From: Bradyrhizobium sp. CCBAU 51627
GTDB taxonomy: Bacteria > Pseudomonadota > Alphaproteobacteria > Rhizobiales > Xanthobacteraceae
Direction of reading: 5' to 3'
DNA: 64,000 nt
Assembly: GCF_028128765.1 (NCBI RefSeq)
Contig: NZ_LBJG01000024.1
Span: 1 to 64,000, forward strand
Shown: one piece after another, positions 36,122-43,401 of the stretch
How positions within the stretch are numbered: the first letter of the stretch is position 1
Layout: every line of letters starts with the position of its first letter
Made by a program: the position numbers and the translations under genes
Notes under the pieces: model-generated
Databases searched by the model: none
What the model saw: the letters and a program-made list of their open reading frames with translations, nothing else
Told to the model about the DNA's origin: nothing

Positions 36122-36576
36122 TCAAGCTGGTGCTGGCCGGGCTCTGGGTTTGCATCCTCACCGCGGGCACGAGCTACGGCGTGGCCTATTGGAAGGAAAA
36201 CGGCAGCCTGCTGCCCGCCAAGGACGAATATCTCGACGGGCTGCAGTACCAGAAGACGCGGGCGCTGAGCGTGCCTATGGTCGAGGGCGGCGCCGTGCAG
36301 GGCTACATCGTCGCGCGCTTCGTCTACACAGTAGAGGCGAAGATCATGCACCAGCTCACCGTTCCACCGGAGCCGTTCGTCGTGGATGAGGCCTTTCGCA
36401 GGATCTATGCGGATGAGCGCCTCGATTTCAGGAAGCTCGCCCGCTACGACCTTTCCATCCTCACCACTGCGATCAAGCAGCGCGTCAACGAGCGGATGCA
36501 GGCCGATGTCGTCCAGGACGTGCTGGTCGAGGATTTCAACTACGTCTCCAAGGAAGAATTCCAGCAGAAGCCGTAA
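36118..36576 (+). CDS. Unassigned flagellar-cluster membrane-anchored protein
   Basis: A 152-aa protein with one N-terminal hydrophobic segment (KLVLAGLWVCILTAGTSYGVAY, residues about 3-24), then a periplasmic domain. The second half, with IKQRVNERMQADVVQDVLVEDFNYV, resembles in layout the periplasmic part of FliL-type proteins, but a true fliL candidate already lies at 14627. The gene overlaps the previous one by ATGA and is the last of the long plus-strand series. I do not know its function. Confidence 0.6.
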   Translation: MIKLVLAGLWVCILTAGTSYGVAYWKENGSLLPAKDEYLDGLQYQKTRALSVPMVEGGAVQGYIVARFVYTVEAKIMHQLTVPPEPFVVDEAFRRIYADERLDFRKLARYDLSILTTAIKQRVNERMQADVVQDVLVEDFNYVSKEEFQQKP

Positions 36577-36631
36577 CGCGACGGGCCGCGAAGCCGCGCC
36601 TGCGCAACGACATTTCTGCTCCCAATAGCAA

Positions 36632-36665
36632 ACCGGCCTCTGCGGAATCTCCCGCAGAGGCCGGT
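36632..36665. terminator. Hairpin between convergent operons
   Basis: A perfect 14-bp stem (36632-36645 with 36652-36665) and a 6-nt loop lie between the end of the flagellar series and the stop of the convergent regulator gene. It is symmetric and can end transcription from both sides. Confidence 0.85.
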
Positions 36666-36695
36666 CGTCGTTTGCGAGCCTTGCGCTCTGGCGCG

Positions 36696-37466
36696 TCAGT
36701 TGCCGGCCGGGTACGCCGCTTGGGCGGCATGGGCCCGGTTCAGCAGGATGCCGACCTCATCGAGGTCCTGCATCGGCTCGTCGATGGTCTCGTTGGCGGG
36801 GATATTGAGCCGGTACCCGACATAGCGCCGTGCCACGATGGCGTCGAAACCGAGGCGGTCACGGAGCTTCTTGCGCAGCTTGCTGACGTGGCTCTCGATC
36901 ACGCTCTCGTCGAAAGTTGACTCGAAGATGCCGTAGACCGCGTTGAAGATCTGCGTCTTGGTAATCCACTTGCCGTGGTTGCTGACCATATACTCGAGGA
37001 TGCGGAGCTCGCGGCGCGGCAAGGTCAGGGCGTGGCCTGCGATCTCGGGATCACGTCCATTGAAGAAGACCTGGATCCTGGTCTCGCAGGGCCTCGGCAA
37101 CTCGCCCACCCGGCGGCGTGCGATCGCGGCCGTTCGAGCGAGGATCTCACGCAGGTGAATCGGAACGTGCACGACGTCGTCGACGCCCGATTCGAACAGC
37201 TCCAGCGTGTTCTTGAGCATCTTCTGGCCGCTCATCGCGATGATCGGAGCCGCGGACCGCTTGCGCATCGCCCGTGGCAAGCTTCCGCGGGCATCGCACT
37301 CCCCCAGAAGGAAGGCATCGACGGCTGCGAGGTCCGATTCGTTCGCGGAATGCAGCCAGTCCCAGAATTCTCCGGAGGAGAAGCCGATCGACGACACGCC
37401 CTCGCGAACGAGCCCTCCTACGTAGCTGTTCGTGACGCTCTCGCGATCATCAACGATAATATACAT
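36696..37466 (-). CDS. lafR: LafR/Rem-type OmpR-fold flagellar regulator
   Basis: Likely master activator of this flagellar cluster, related to Rem of Sinorhizobium and LafR of Bradyrhizobium. The protein has 256 aa: a receiver-like domain (1-120) and an OmpR-type winged helix (about 130-230: LTLPRRELRILEYMVSNHGKWITKTQIFNAVYG...SHVSKLRKKL...RYVGYRL in short blocks). The receiver keeps Asp6/Asp7, but the usual phospho-acceptor position reads FLLGEC with Gly55, and the conserved Lys-Pro reads Val-Pro. Control by phosphorylation is therefore unlikely. The gene is convergent with the flagellar genes. Confidence 0.88.
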   Translation of the reverse strand: MYIIVDDRESVTNSYVGGLVREGVSSIGFSSGEFWDWLHSANESDLAAVDAFLLGECDARGSLPRAMRKRSAAPIIAMSGQKMLKNTLELFESGVDDVVHVPIHLREILARTAAIARRRVGELPRPCETRIQVFFNGRDPEIAGHALTLPRRELRILEYMVSNHGKWITKTQIFNAVYGIFESTFDESVIESHVSKLRKKLRDRLGFDAIVARRYVGYRLNIPANETIDEPMQDLDEVGILLNRAHAAQAAYPAGN

Positions 37467-38278
37467 CAGTCAGTCGCCCCTGTTTCGCACTTGCCGCGGC
37501 CGGGAGGTTTATTGTGATGCCCCGGCTCGGCAGCCATGCTGTTTGACGATATTTCCCTCCCGCGAACCGTTGTTATGGTTTCGATATTCGCGGGCAGCCC
37601 TACGCATTCAGTGCCTGCGTGAGCAGGCCTGCTACTTCGACTCGATACTGAACGCTTACTGTGTGAAGCCCGGCGGGTGTCTTACGGATCACCTTGCGGG
37701 GCGGATTGAGAAAGCGACCTGGTACAGTGGCGTCACGTTGCATATCGCGTCCGAACACTACTGAACTCAGTCGATCTCCTCGCCAACGGGCGAGAATCAC
37801 TTGATGTAGACCGTAACAATTGCCGATTTCCGATCAAGCGTGCGAAACAAAGCGTTTGCTACGTGTGCTTGATGCTGTTGATTCGTTTCCGGTTGTTTCT
37901 TTGTGTGTCGTTCCGCATCAGTTGATTTCAAATCCAAACTAGTTTTGCACCGTGACGGTTATAAAGTTCCATATGCCCGTACAAATACAGCTATTTTTGG
38001 TAGTGCTGTCGGATCGTCGCAGTGAGGGGTTTTCAACCCCGGATTGACTCTCCTGGCCGCGCAGCTTCGTGCGACAATTCGACTCATGTGCAGCGACGCG
38101 ACTCCAACTTGGCGAAATCTTGGCGAGGGTGTGTCTTTCGAGTCGCACTTTTGCCTCACGCTCGATGCGTCTGACTCGCCCGCGATCATTCGCGGCGAAG
38201 AGTTTTCGATGCGCACGTTTCAGGCAAGCTTCACCAACTAGCTTCGCTCGAAGATCGAAACGAACGGAGCATTTTCAA
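37467..38278. other. Intergenic region upstream of the regulator
   Basis: About 810 bases between two divergently read genes, lafR and the membrane protein at 38279. It is AT-richer than its surroundings around 37800-38000. It must hold the lafR promoter. No gene was recognised, and the short open frames have no ribosome sites or domains. No sigma-54 consensus was found on either strand. Confidence 0.5.
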
Positions 38279-39220
38279 ATGTCGTCCGATGGAAAAGCGC
38301 GTCCCGCCGAAGCTGCGGATATGTCCGCTACGGCGAAGCCCGCTCCGGAAGTGCGCGACACGAAGCTCAACACGAATGCGCGCGCGGCCAGGCCTGCAAC
38401 GGGCGCGAAGCCCGCATCGGCGTCGAGCGACGAAGTTGCAGCTAAAGAAGCGCTGGAGGGACTGAAGCGCATTCGCGCCAAGGCGCGTCTGGACAAGATG
38501 GCGATACCGAAGCCCGTGCCGACGGTGATCAAGCCGGCCGTGATCGTGGCCAAGCCGCCGCCGCCGCGTCCGACCTGGGTCGCGCCGCTCGCGACGTTGG
38601 CGGTTGCCGCCATCCTGGTCGTCTGCGCCTGCACCGGCGTTATCGCCTATCTCGCCACGCAGCCGAGCCAGACCAATGTCGCGGCGAATGCGGAGATCAG
38701 GAATCTGCGCGACACGGTCGCGCAGCTGCGCAAGCAATTGTCTGGGGTCTCCGAAAATCTCGATGGTCTGCGCACGGCAGTCGATCAGTCGAGCAAGGCA
38801 ACAAGTGATCGCTTCGGCCGGTTTGCCGAAAATCTCGATCGCATCGAGCGGGTGAGCTCGTCGTCGACGGCGAAGCTCGACAGGCTGGCTCAGGCCCAGG
38901 TCCAGCCGCCGCCTCCCGTCGCGGCTCAGCCGCTTTCGCCGCCACCGGCGATGCCGATGATGGCCTCGATCACCGTGCCCGAAACCACCGGGTCGGTATC
39001 GCCGGTCGACCGCAGCTCGGTACCACGAAAGACGGTCAAGGGTTGGTCAGTGCGCCAGGCCTATGAAGGTATCGCGATTCTTCAGGGGCCAAACGGTGTC
39101 GTCGAGGCCGTACTCGGCCAGCAGGTCCCGAGCCTCGGCCGCATCGAGGAAATCAGGAACGAGAACGGCCGCCTGGTCGTGGAAACCAGCGGAGGCGTGG
39201 TCTATTCGGCGCGCAGGTGA
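38279..39220 (+). CDS. Single-pass membrane protein of unknown function
   Basis: A 313-aa protein that I do not recognise as a named family. Residues 1-97 are Ala/Pro/Lys-rich and probably cytoplasmic. One membrane segment follows at about 101-127 (VAPLATLAVAAILVVCACTGVIAYLA). Then a coiled coil (about 137-205), a Pro-rich spacer (208-225) and a compact C-terminal domain (about 253-313, with GWSVRQAYEGIAILQGPNGVVEAVLGQQVPSLGRIEEI in short blocks) occur, resembling in layout inner-membrane connector proteins. GGAG precedes the ATG. It lies between lafR and the second MarR-type gene; a link to motility is possible but unproven. Confidence 0.75.
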   Translation: MSSDGKARPAEAADMSATAKPAPEVRDTKLNTNARAARPATGAKPASASSDEVAAKEALEGLKRIRAKARLDKMAIPKPVPTVIKPAVIVAKPPPPRPTWVAPLATLAVAAILVVCACTGVIAYLATQPSQTNVAANAEIRNLRDTVAQLRKQLSGVSENLDGLRTAVDQSSKATSDRFGRFAENLDRIERVSSSSTAKLDRLAQAQVQPPPPVAAQPLSPPPAMPMMASITVPETTGSVSPVDRSSVPRKTVKGWSVRQAYEGIAILQGPNGVVEAVLGQQVPSLGRIEEIRNENGRLVVETSGGVVYSARR

Positions 39221-39233
39221 GAGGCCGATAATG

Positions 39234-39809
39234 CTATTGGCGATGATGTTCGTAGCTGGTGCATAGCAGATCGACCTCAGTCTCCGCGATCGGTGCGCGA
39301 AACAGGCGGCAGGTGAACTCGGCCGTCTTGTTCTCGGAGCTGGTGCGATCCTCCCGAAGGAAGATGCATCGCTTGCAGACGTCGGTGTGGTGCCGCTGTT
39401 CGGCGGCATCCGCCTGGTCGAGCACGTGTCGCAAGATGTCGCGAAGGCGGATCTTGCTGTCCTCCTCGAGGACGGCGATGGCCTCGACCAGGCCATTCAC
39501 AGGATCGCGCGCCAGAAACTTCTTGCCCTGCAGCGTCACACTCAGCATCACCGAGCGCTTGTCCTTGGCGGAGCGCTTCCGTTCCAGATAGCCGAGCCGC
39601 TCGAGCTCGCCGATGATGAATGAGGCGGTGCCGCGCGTGGTGCCGACATAGCTCGCCAGCGCCGACGGCGTCCTGGAGAAGCGGTTGGCACGCGAGAGGA
39701 AACGCAATGCCATCCACTCGCGGTCGCGCATGCCGTGCTTGGTGCCTTCGAACCAGAGGATTTGCGCCACCTGTCCCAGTAATTCAATCGCTTCGCGAGC
39801 CAAATTCAT
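39234..39809 (-). CDS. MarR-type regulator with four-cysteine tail (paralogue 2)
   Basis: A 191-aa regulator closely related to the protein encoded at 186-821. The winged-helix region contains HGMRDREWMALRFLSRANRF and KDKRSVMLSVTLQGKKFLA. The tail has cysteines 145, 148, 167 and 183 (C-x2-C, x18, C, x15, C), the only cysteines in the protein, so they are probably functional, for example as a metal, Fe-S or redox site. A perfect 12-bp palindrome lies 16 bases upstream of the ATG and may be its own operator. The regulon is unknown. Confidence 0.82.
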   Translation of the reverse strand: MNLAREAIELLGQVAQILWFEGTKHGMRDREWMALRFLSRANRFSRTPSALASYVGTTRGTASFIIGELERLGYLERKRSAKDKRSVMLSVTLQGKKFLARDPVNGLVEAIAVLEEDSKIRLRDILRHVLDQADAAEQRHHTDVCKRCIFLREDRTSSENKTAEFTCRLFRAPIAETEVDLLCTSYEHHRQ

Positions 39810-39825
39810 ATCGGTGCCAGATCGG

Positions 39826-39837
39826 ATAAAGCTTTAT
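39826..39837. promoter_or_regulatory. Palindrome upstream of MarR-type paralogue 2
   Basis: ATAAAGCTTTAT is a perfect 12-bp palindrome 16 bases before the start codon, next to a second short palindrome, TCAATTGA, at 39838-39845. MarR proteins often repress themselves by binding such sites. The role is inferred. Confidence 0.45.
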
Positions 39838-39845
39838 TCAATTGA

Positions 39846-40260
39846 GCCTTTGGGGCGCGATCGCTGCGGGTCACAGTGGAGCTGTCGAAGACAATTGCCG
39901 CGCTTGGAAGACACTTCTCCGTTCTGGAGATGGAACATTCGGGAGTGGAACTAGAGCGCCGCGAAGAAAGTTCGAGTAAATATGACGGTTCGACTGATCT
40001 GAAAATTTCAGTCAAATGGCGCGGGCTCGCGTCCGATTGTCGGGCGCTGTGCTGTGCCTGAGCGACATCATGTGTCGATGGGGACGTTCGAGGCTGTTTG
40101 TTGCGGTCAGGCGTTTCGAACCGCGCGAAACTGCACACAAGCTGCAGCAGGTATAGATGCGGCAAGGGACGGGATAACCCATTTGTTCGGCTAATGGATG
40201 TTGCGGCGCAGCGCGGTCACGCGGTTAAATCGTGCACATCAGCAGGTCGGGACTCCAAGA
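39846..40260. other. Intergenic region, no gene recognised
   Basis: Mixed-composition DNA between the MarR-type promoter and the truncated transporter gene. Nothing with coding character, hairpin-T-tract or repeat signature was recognised. Confidence 0.4.
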
Positions 40261-40905
40261 GTGTCGTCGGGAATCGAGCAAGCGGAGCCGTTCAGCGTCA
40301 AACGCCCAGCACTGGCCGCCACGGTCGGCAATATGCTCGAGTTCTACGACTTCATCACCTACACCTTCTTCGCCATCCAGATCGGCCATACCTTCTTTCC
40401 GACCGGCAGCGAGTACGGCAGCCTGATGCTGTCGCTGGCGACGTTCGGGGCCGGCTTCGTGACGCGTCCGATCGGCGGTATCGTGCTCGGCATCTATTCC
40501 GACCGGATCGGCCGGCGACCGGCGATGCTGCTGAGCTTCGCGCTGATGGGGGCGGCGATCCTGACCATCACGTTCACGCCGTCCTACAATTCGGTTGGGC
40601 TTGCGGCGCCGATCATCGTGATTGCGGCCCGCATGGTGCAAGGCTTTGCGCTTGGCGGCGAGGTGGGGCCGACCACCGCCTATTTGATCGAGATCGCGCC
40701 GCCGGAGCATCGGGCGCTGGTCGTGGTGTGGCAGCCGGCGAGCCAGGAGATCGCAGCGACGACCGGAGCGCTCGTCGGCGTCATGCTCAGCAAGACGATG
40801 GCGCCGGAGATGCTGGATCTCTATGGCTGGCGGGTGGCGGCGAATGCGTCGCCTGAAAGATCAGGGCAAGACACCAGGCAGGCATCAGGAAGGAACGACC
40901 GATGA
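40261..40905 (+). pseudogene. Truncated MHS-family MFS transporter
   Basis: The N-terminal half of a metabolite:H+ symporter type MFS protein. Motifs seen: NMLEFYDFITYTFFAIQIG, GGIVLGIYSDRIGRRPAMLL and RMVQGFALGGEVGPTTAYLIE. A complete protein would have about 430 residues and 12 membrane segments. Here homology stops after DLYGWRVA (about 200 residues), and the frame ends after a short unrelated tail, NASPERSGQD and so on. The start is taken as GTG 40261; an ATG at 40198 is also open. The break coincides with the start of another gene fragment, pointing to a deletion. Confidence 0.7.
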
Positions 40906-40950
40906 GCATTGAAACCACCGTGACAGCCGACGTCGTCGGGCTGACTGGCG

Positions 40951-41082
40951 GAGTTCAAGATCTATCCGGAGGCGCCGCACGGCTTCCATGCCGACTATCG
41001 CAGCAGCTATCGCAAGGATGCGGCGGAAGATGGCTGGAAGCAGGCGCAGGCGTGGTTCAAGAAATACGGCGTGTTGAGCTGA
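40951..41082 (+). pseudogene. C-terminal remnant of a dienelactone hydrolase
   Basis: This frame reads [20 protein letters not shown], then [21 protein letters not shown] and a stop. It is the end of a dienelactone hydrolase (carboxymethylenebutenolidase), including the PHGFHAD segment with the catalytic His. Everything before it is missing. Just upstream an ATG at 40902 with a good ribosome site begins a different short frame (MSIETTVTADVVG) that belongs to neither protein, so at least two junctions lie within 180 bases. Confidence 0.65.
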
Positions 41083-41124
41083 CGCAGAACTGCAAAGCGC
41101 GGCCGATCGGCAGCCCTTCTTGCT

Positions 41125-41982
41125 TTAGGGCGCAAGCTGCGCCTCGCCATCATGCCACAGCGCATCGAGGCCGTGCCGATAGGTCGGGTAGGCAAGCGTG
41201 ACGCCCAGCTCGCGCTTCAGCCTCAGGTTGGAGACGCGGGCGCTACTGGCATAGAAACTGCGCGCCATCGCCGACATCTCGGCGGTTGCGAACGCTTCCT
41301 CGGCCGGCGGCGCAATGCCCATGAGCTGCGCGGCATAGGCGATCACGTCCTGCGGCGGCGCGGGCTCGTCGTCGCAGACGTTCCAGGTGCCGCCGCCACG
41401 ACGGTCGATGGCGGCCATGATTGCGCTTGCGATGTCGTCGGCATGGATGCGGTTGAAGACCTGCCCGGGCTTGATGATGCGGCGAGCCGTGCCGCTGCGC
41501 AGCGTCACCAGCGCGTTGCGTCCGGGGCCGTAAATGCCGGCGAGCCGCAGGATCGCGACATTGCCTTGGGCCGTATCCATCCAGGCCTGCTCGGCCGCGA
41601 CCCGCATCCGTGCGCGATCGAGCGCGGACTGTGGCGGCGTGCTCTCGTCCACCCATCCGCCGGCATGATCGCCATAGACACCGATGGTGGAGAGATACAC
41701 CACCTTGCGGTGACCGGCCGCCAGCACGTCGCCGAGCGCCGCGAGCGCCGGATCGCCGGTGCGATCAGGCGGGATCGACACCAGCAGGACGTCGGCATCA
41801 CGGATGCGGTTGACCGTCGCGTCGTCAGGACGGTAGCCGGAAAAGCCATGCAGCTCCAGGCCGGGAAGGTCGTCCCGCTTGGTGGGATCGCGCACCGTGC
41901 CGGCGATATGCGAGAAGCTGCCGCCGAACCTGCGAACGAAATGGTGGGCGCTATAGCCGAGGCCGAGGATGAAGAGCCGCAT
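41125..41982 (-). CDS. NAD-dependent epimerase/dehydratase-like protein
   Basis: A 285-aa extended-SDR protein. The N-terminus MRLFILGLGYSAHHFVRRFG is a variant nucleotide-binding loop (GxGxxx). The VYLSTIGVYGDHAGGWVDE block matches the family's Ser/Tyr region (STIGVYG). The ATG at 41982 is chosen because it starts directly at the Rossmann strand with GGAAG upstream. The substrate is unknown; relatives are annotated as nucleoside-diphosphate-sugar epimerases. The gene is divergent from the HAD hydrolase gene. Confidence 0.78.
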   Translation of the reverse strand: MRLFILGLGYSAHHFVRRFGGSFSHIAGTVRDPTKRDDLPGLELHGFSGYRPDDATVNRIRDADVLLVSIPPDRTGDPALAALGDVLAAGHRKVVYLSTIGVYGDHAGGWVDESTPPQSALDRARMRVAAEQAWMDTAQGNVAILRLAGIYGPGRNALVTLRSGTARRIIKPGQVFNRIHADDIASAIMAAIDRRGGGTWNVCDDEPAPPQDVIAYAAQLMGIAPPAEEAFATAEMSAMARSFYASSARVSNLRLKRELGVTLAYPTYRHGLDALWHDGEAQLAP

Positions 41983-42126
41983 GCGTCTTCCGTGCTGGTC
42001 CGAGTTCCCGTTCGCGCTGTCAGCGCATCCTCGCTCATAAGAGATTTTTGGGGCCGGCAAAAGATATTGCGATTTTACTCACTCGCCACCTCAGGCGATG
42101 GTCGCCATCATAGGGAGGCGCCGACC

Positions 42127-42858
42127 ATGCAGGCGGAAGCGGCAACCATCACGCCTTCGGGCGCGGCAGAGCTGATCCAGAACGCGGCCGCGCTGATCTT
42201 CGATGTCGACGGGACGCTCGCCGAGACGGAAGAGCTGCATCGGCGCGCCTTCAACCACGCCTTTGCCCGTCACGGTCTCGATTGGCATTGGGACCGGACG
42301 GTGTACCGGGACCTGCTGCGGGTGACCGGCGGCAAGGAACGCATCCGCGCCTTCCACACCAGGCAGTGGGTCGCGCCGTCCCTGTCGGACGCTGAGATCG
42401 CCGAGCTTCACCGCATCAAGACCGCGCACTACGCCGAACTGGTCGACACCGGCTGCTGCCGCTTGCGGCCCGGTGTGGCGGATCTGTTCACGGCCGCAAA
42501 GGGGCGCGGCCAGCGACTGGCGATCGCGACCACCACCTCGCACGGCAACATCGAGGCGCTGCTGTCGCGGGCGCTGGGGCCGCGGTGGGCGGCGGATTTC
42601 GAGGCGACCGTTGTCGGCGATGATGTCAGGCACAAGAAGCCGGCGCCGGACGTTTATTTGGAGATCCTGGCGCGGCTGAAGCTCGCGCCGCCCGACTGCG
42701 TCGCGATCGAGGATTCCGCCAACGGGCTGGTCGCGGCGACGCGGGCGGGCATTCCGGTGCTCATCACCCGCAGCATGTACTTCCGCGAAGACGACTTCCG
42801 CGACGCCCGTTTCGTGCTGGATGATCTGTCGGAACTCGCCATCCAAATCAAAAACTGA
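42127..42858 (+). CDS. HAD-superfamily hydrolase, CbbY/beta-PGM-like
   Basis: A 243-aa phosphatase or phosphomutase. Motif I is FDVDGTLAETEELH (nucleophile Asp in DVD at about residue 26-28), with the cap domain after it. Motif II appears as IATTTSHGN, and motif III/IV as KKPAPDVY...CVAIEDSANG. These match the CbbY/GS subfamily found in rhizobia. The physiological substrate is not evident; the neighbours give no clear pathway. Confidence 0.85.
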   Translation: MQAEAATITPSGAAELIQNAAALIFDVDGTLAETEELHRRAFNHAFARHGLDWHWDRTVYRDLLRVTGGKERIRAFHTRQWVAPSLSDAEIAELHRIKTAHYAELVDTGCCRLRPGVADLFTAAKGRGQRLAIATTTSHGNIEALLSRALGPRWAADFEATVVGDDVRHKKPAPDVYLEILARLKLAPPDCVAIEDSANGLVAATRAGIPVLITRSMYFREDDFRDARFVLDDLSELAIQIKN

Positions 42859-42904
42859 AAAACAACCCCATGCACAGTAGATCACGCCGGCGTGAGGGCC
42901 ATCC

Positions 42905-43312
42905 TCAGTGCACCCGGTGGCTCGCTCTATCGTCCTCGGCCTGCTCGACAATTTGCGCGATCGGGCTCGACTGGTGGTGGACCATGCGCCAGCCGTCGCC
43001 GACGCGGCGAAAATGGTTGGCGGCGGCGAGCGCCGTGCCGTCGACGATCTCGATGCAGAGCACGCGGGCGCTGTCGCCGTCGACGATGGCCTGCGGCTCG
43101 GCGCAGACGATCTGCGGCCGCTCTGGATTTTGCAGAATGTCGCGCCAGCTCCCGATCACCGTGGCATGGCCGACGATGGCGGGCCAGCCGGGATGAATGC
43201 AGGAGATGGCGTCGTCATCCGCCCACATCCGCTTCATCTCATCGAAATCGCCCGCTGAAAAGGCGGCGTAAAAAGCCGCGTTCGCGGCGATGACCTTGCT
43301 GTCCTTTGCCAT
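42905..43312 (-). CDS. SnoaL/NTF2-like protein
   Basis: A 135-aa cone-fold protein of the SnoaL-like or ketosteroid-isomerase-like type. Blocks seen: FYAAFSAGDFDEMKRMWADDDAISCIHPGWPAIVG (short blocks) and the typical C-terminal NHFRRVGDGWRMVHHQSSPI. The ATG at 43312 fits the family start MAKDSKVIAANAAFY. Biochemical function is unknown for this group. It lies downstream of and on the same strand as the fructuronate reductase gene with a gap of about 90 bp. Confidence 0.78.
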   Translation of the reverse strand: MAKDSKVIAANAAFYAAFSAGDFDEMKRMWADDDAISCIHPGWPAIVGHATVIGSWRDILQNPERPQIVCAEPQAIVDGDSARVLCIEIVDGTALAAANHFRRVGDGWRMVHHQSSPIAQIVEQAEDDRASHRVH

Positions 43313-43401
43313 GCCTCTCGGGTGGGCCAATGGCAGGCAAAAATCAAGCGCGACTTCAGGCCGACTTTGAACGCAGTGCAGCATGGCTGCCCAGTTTGTG
43401 G

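Noticed and set aside
41152..42126. N-terminal extension of the HAD hydrolase frame
   Set aside because: The extension overlaps the epimerase gene on the opposite strand and has no homology; the ATG at 42127 begins directly at the HAD protein.
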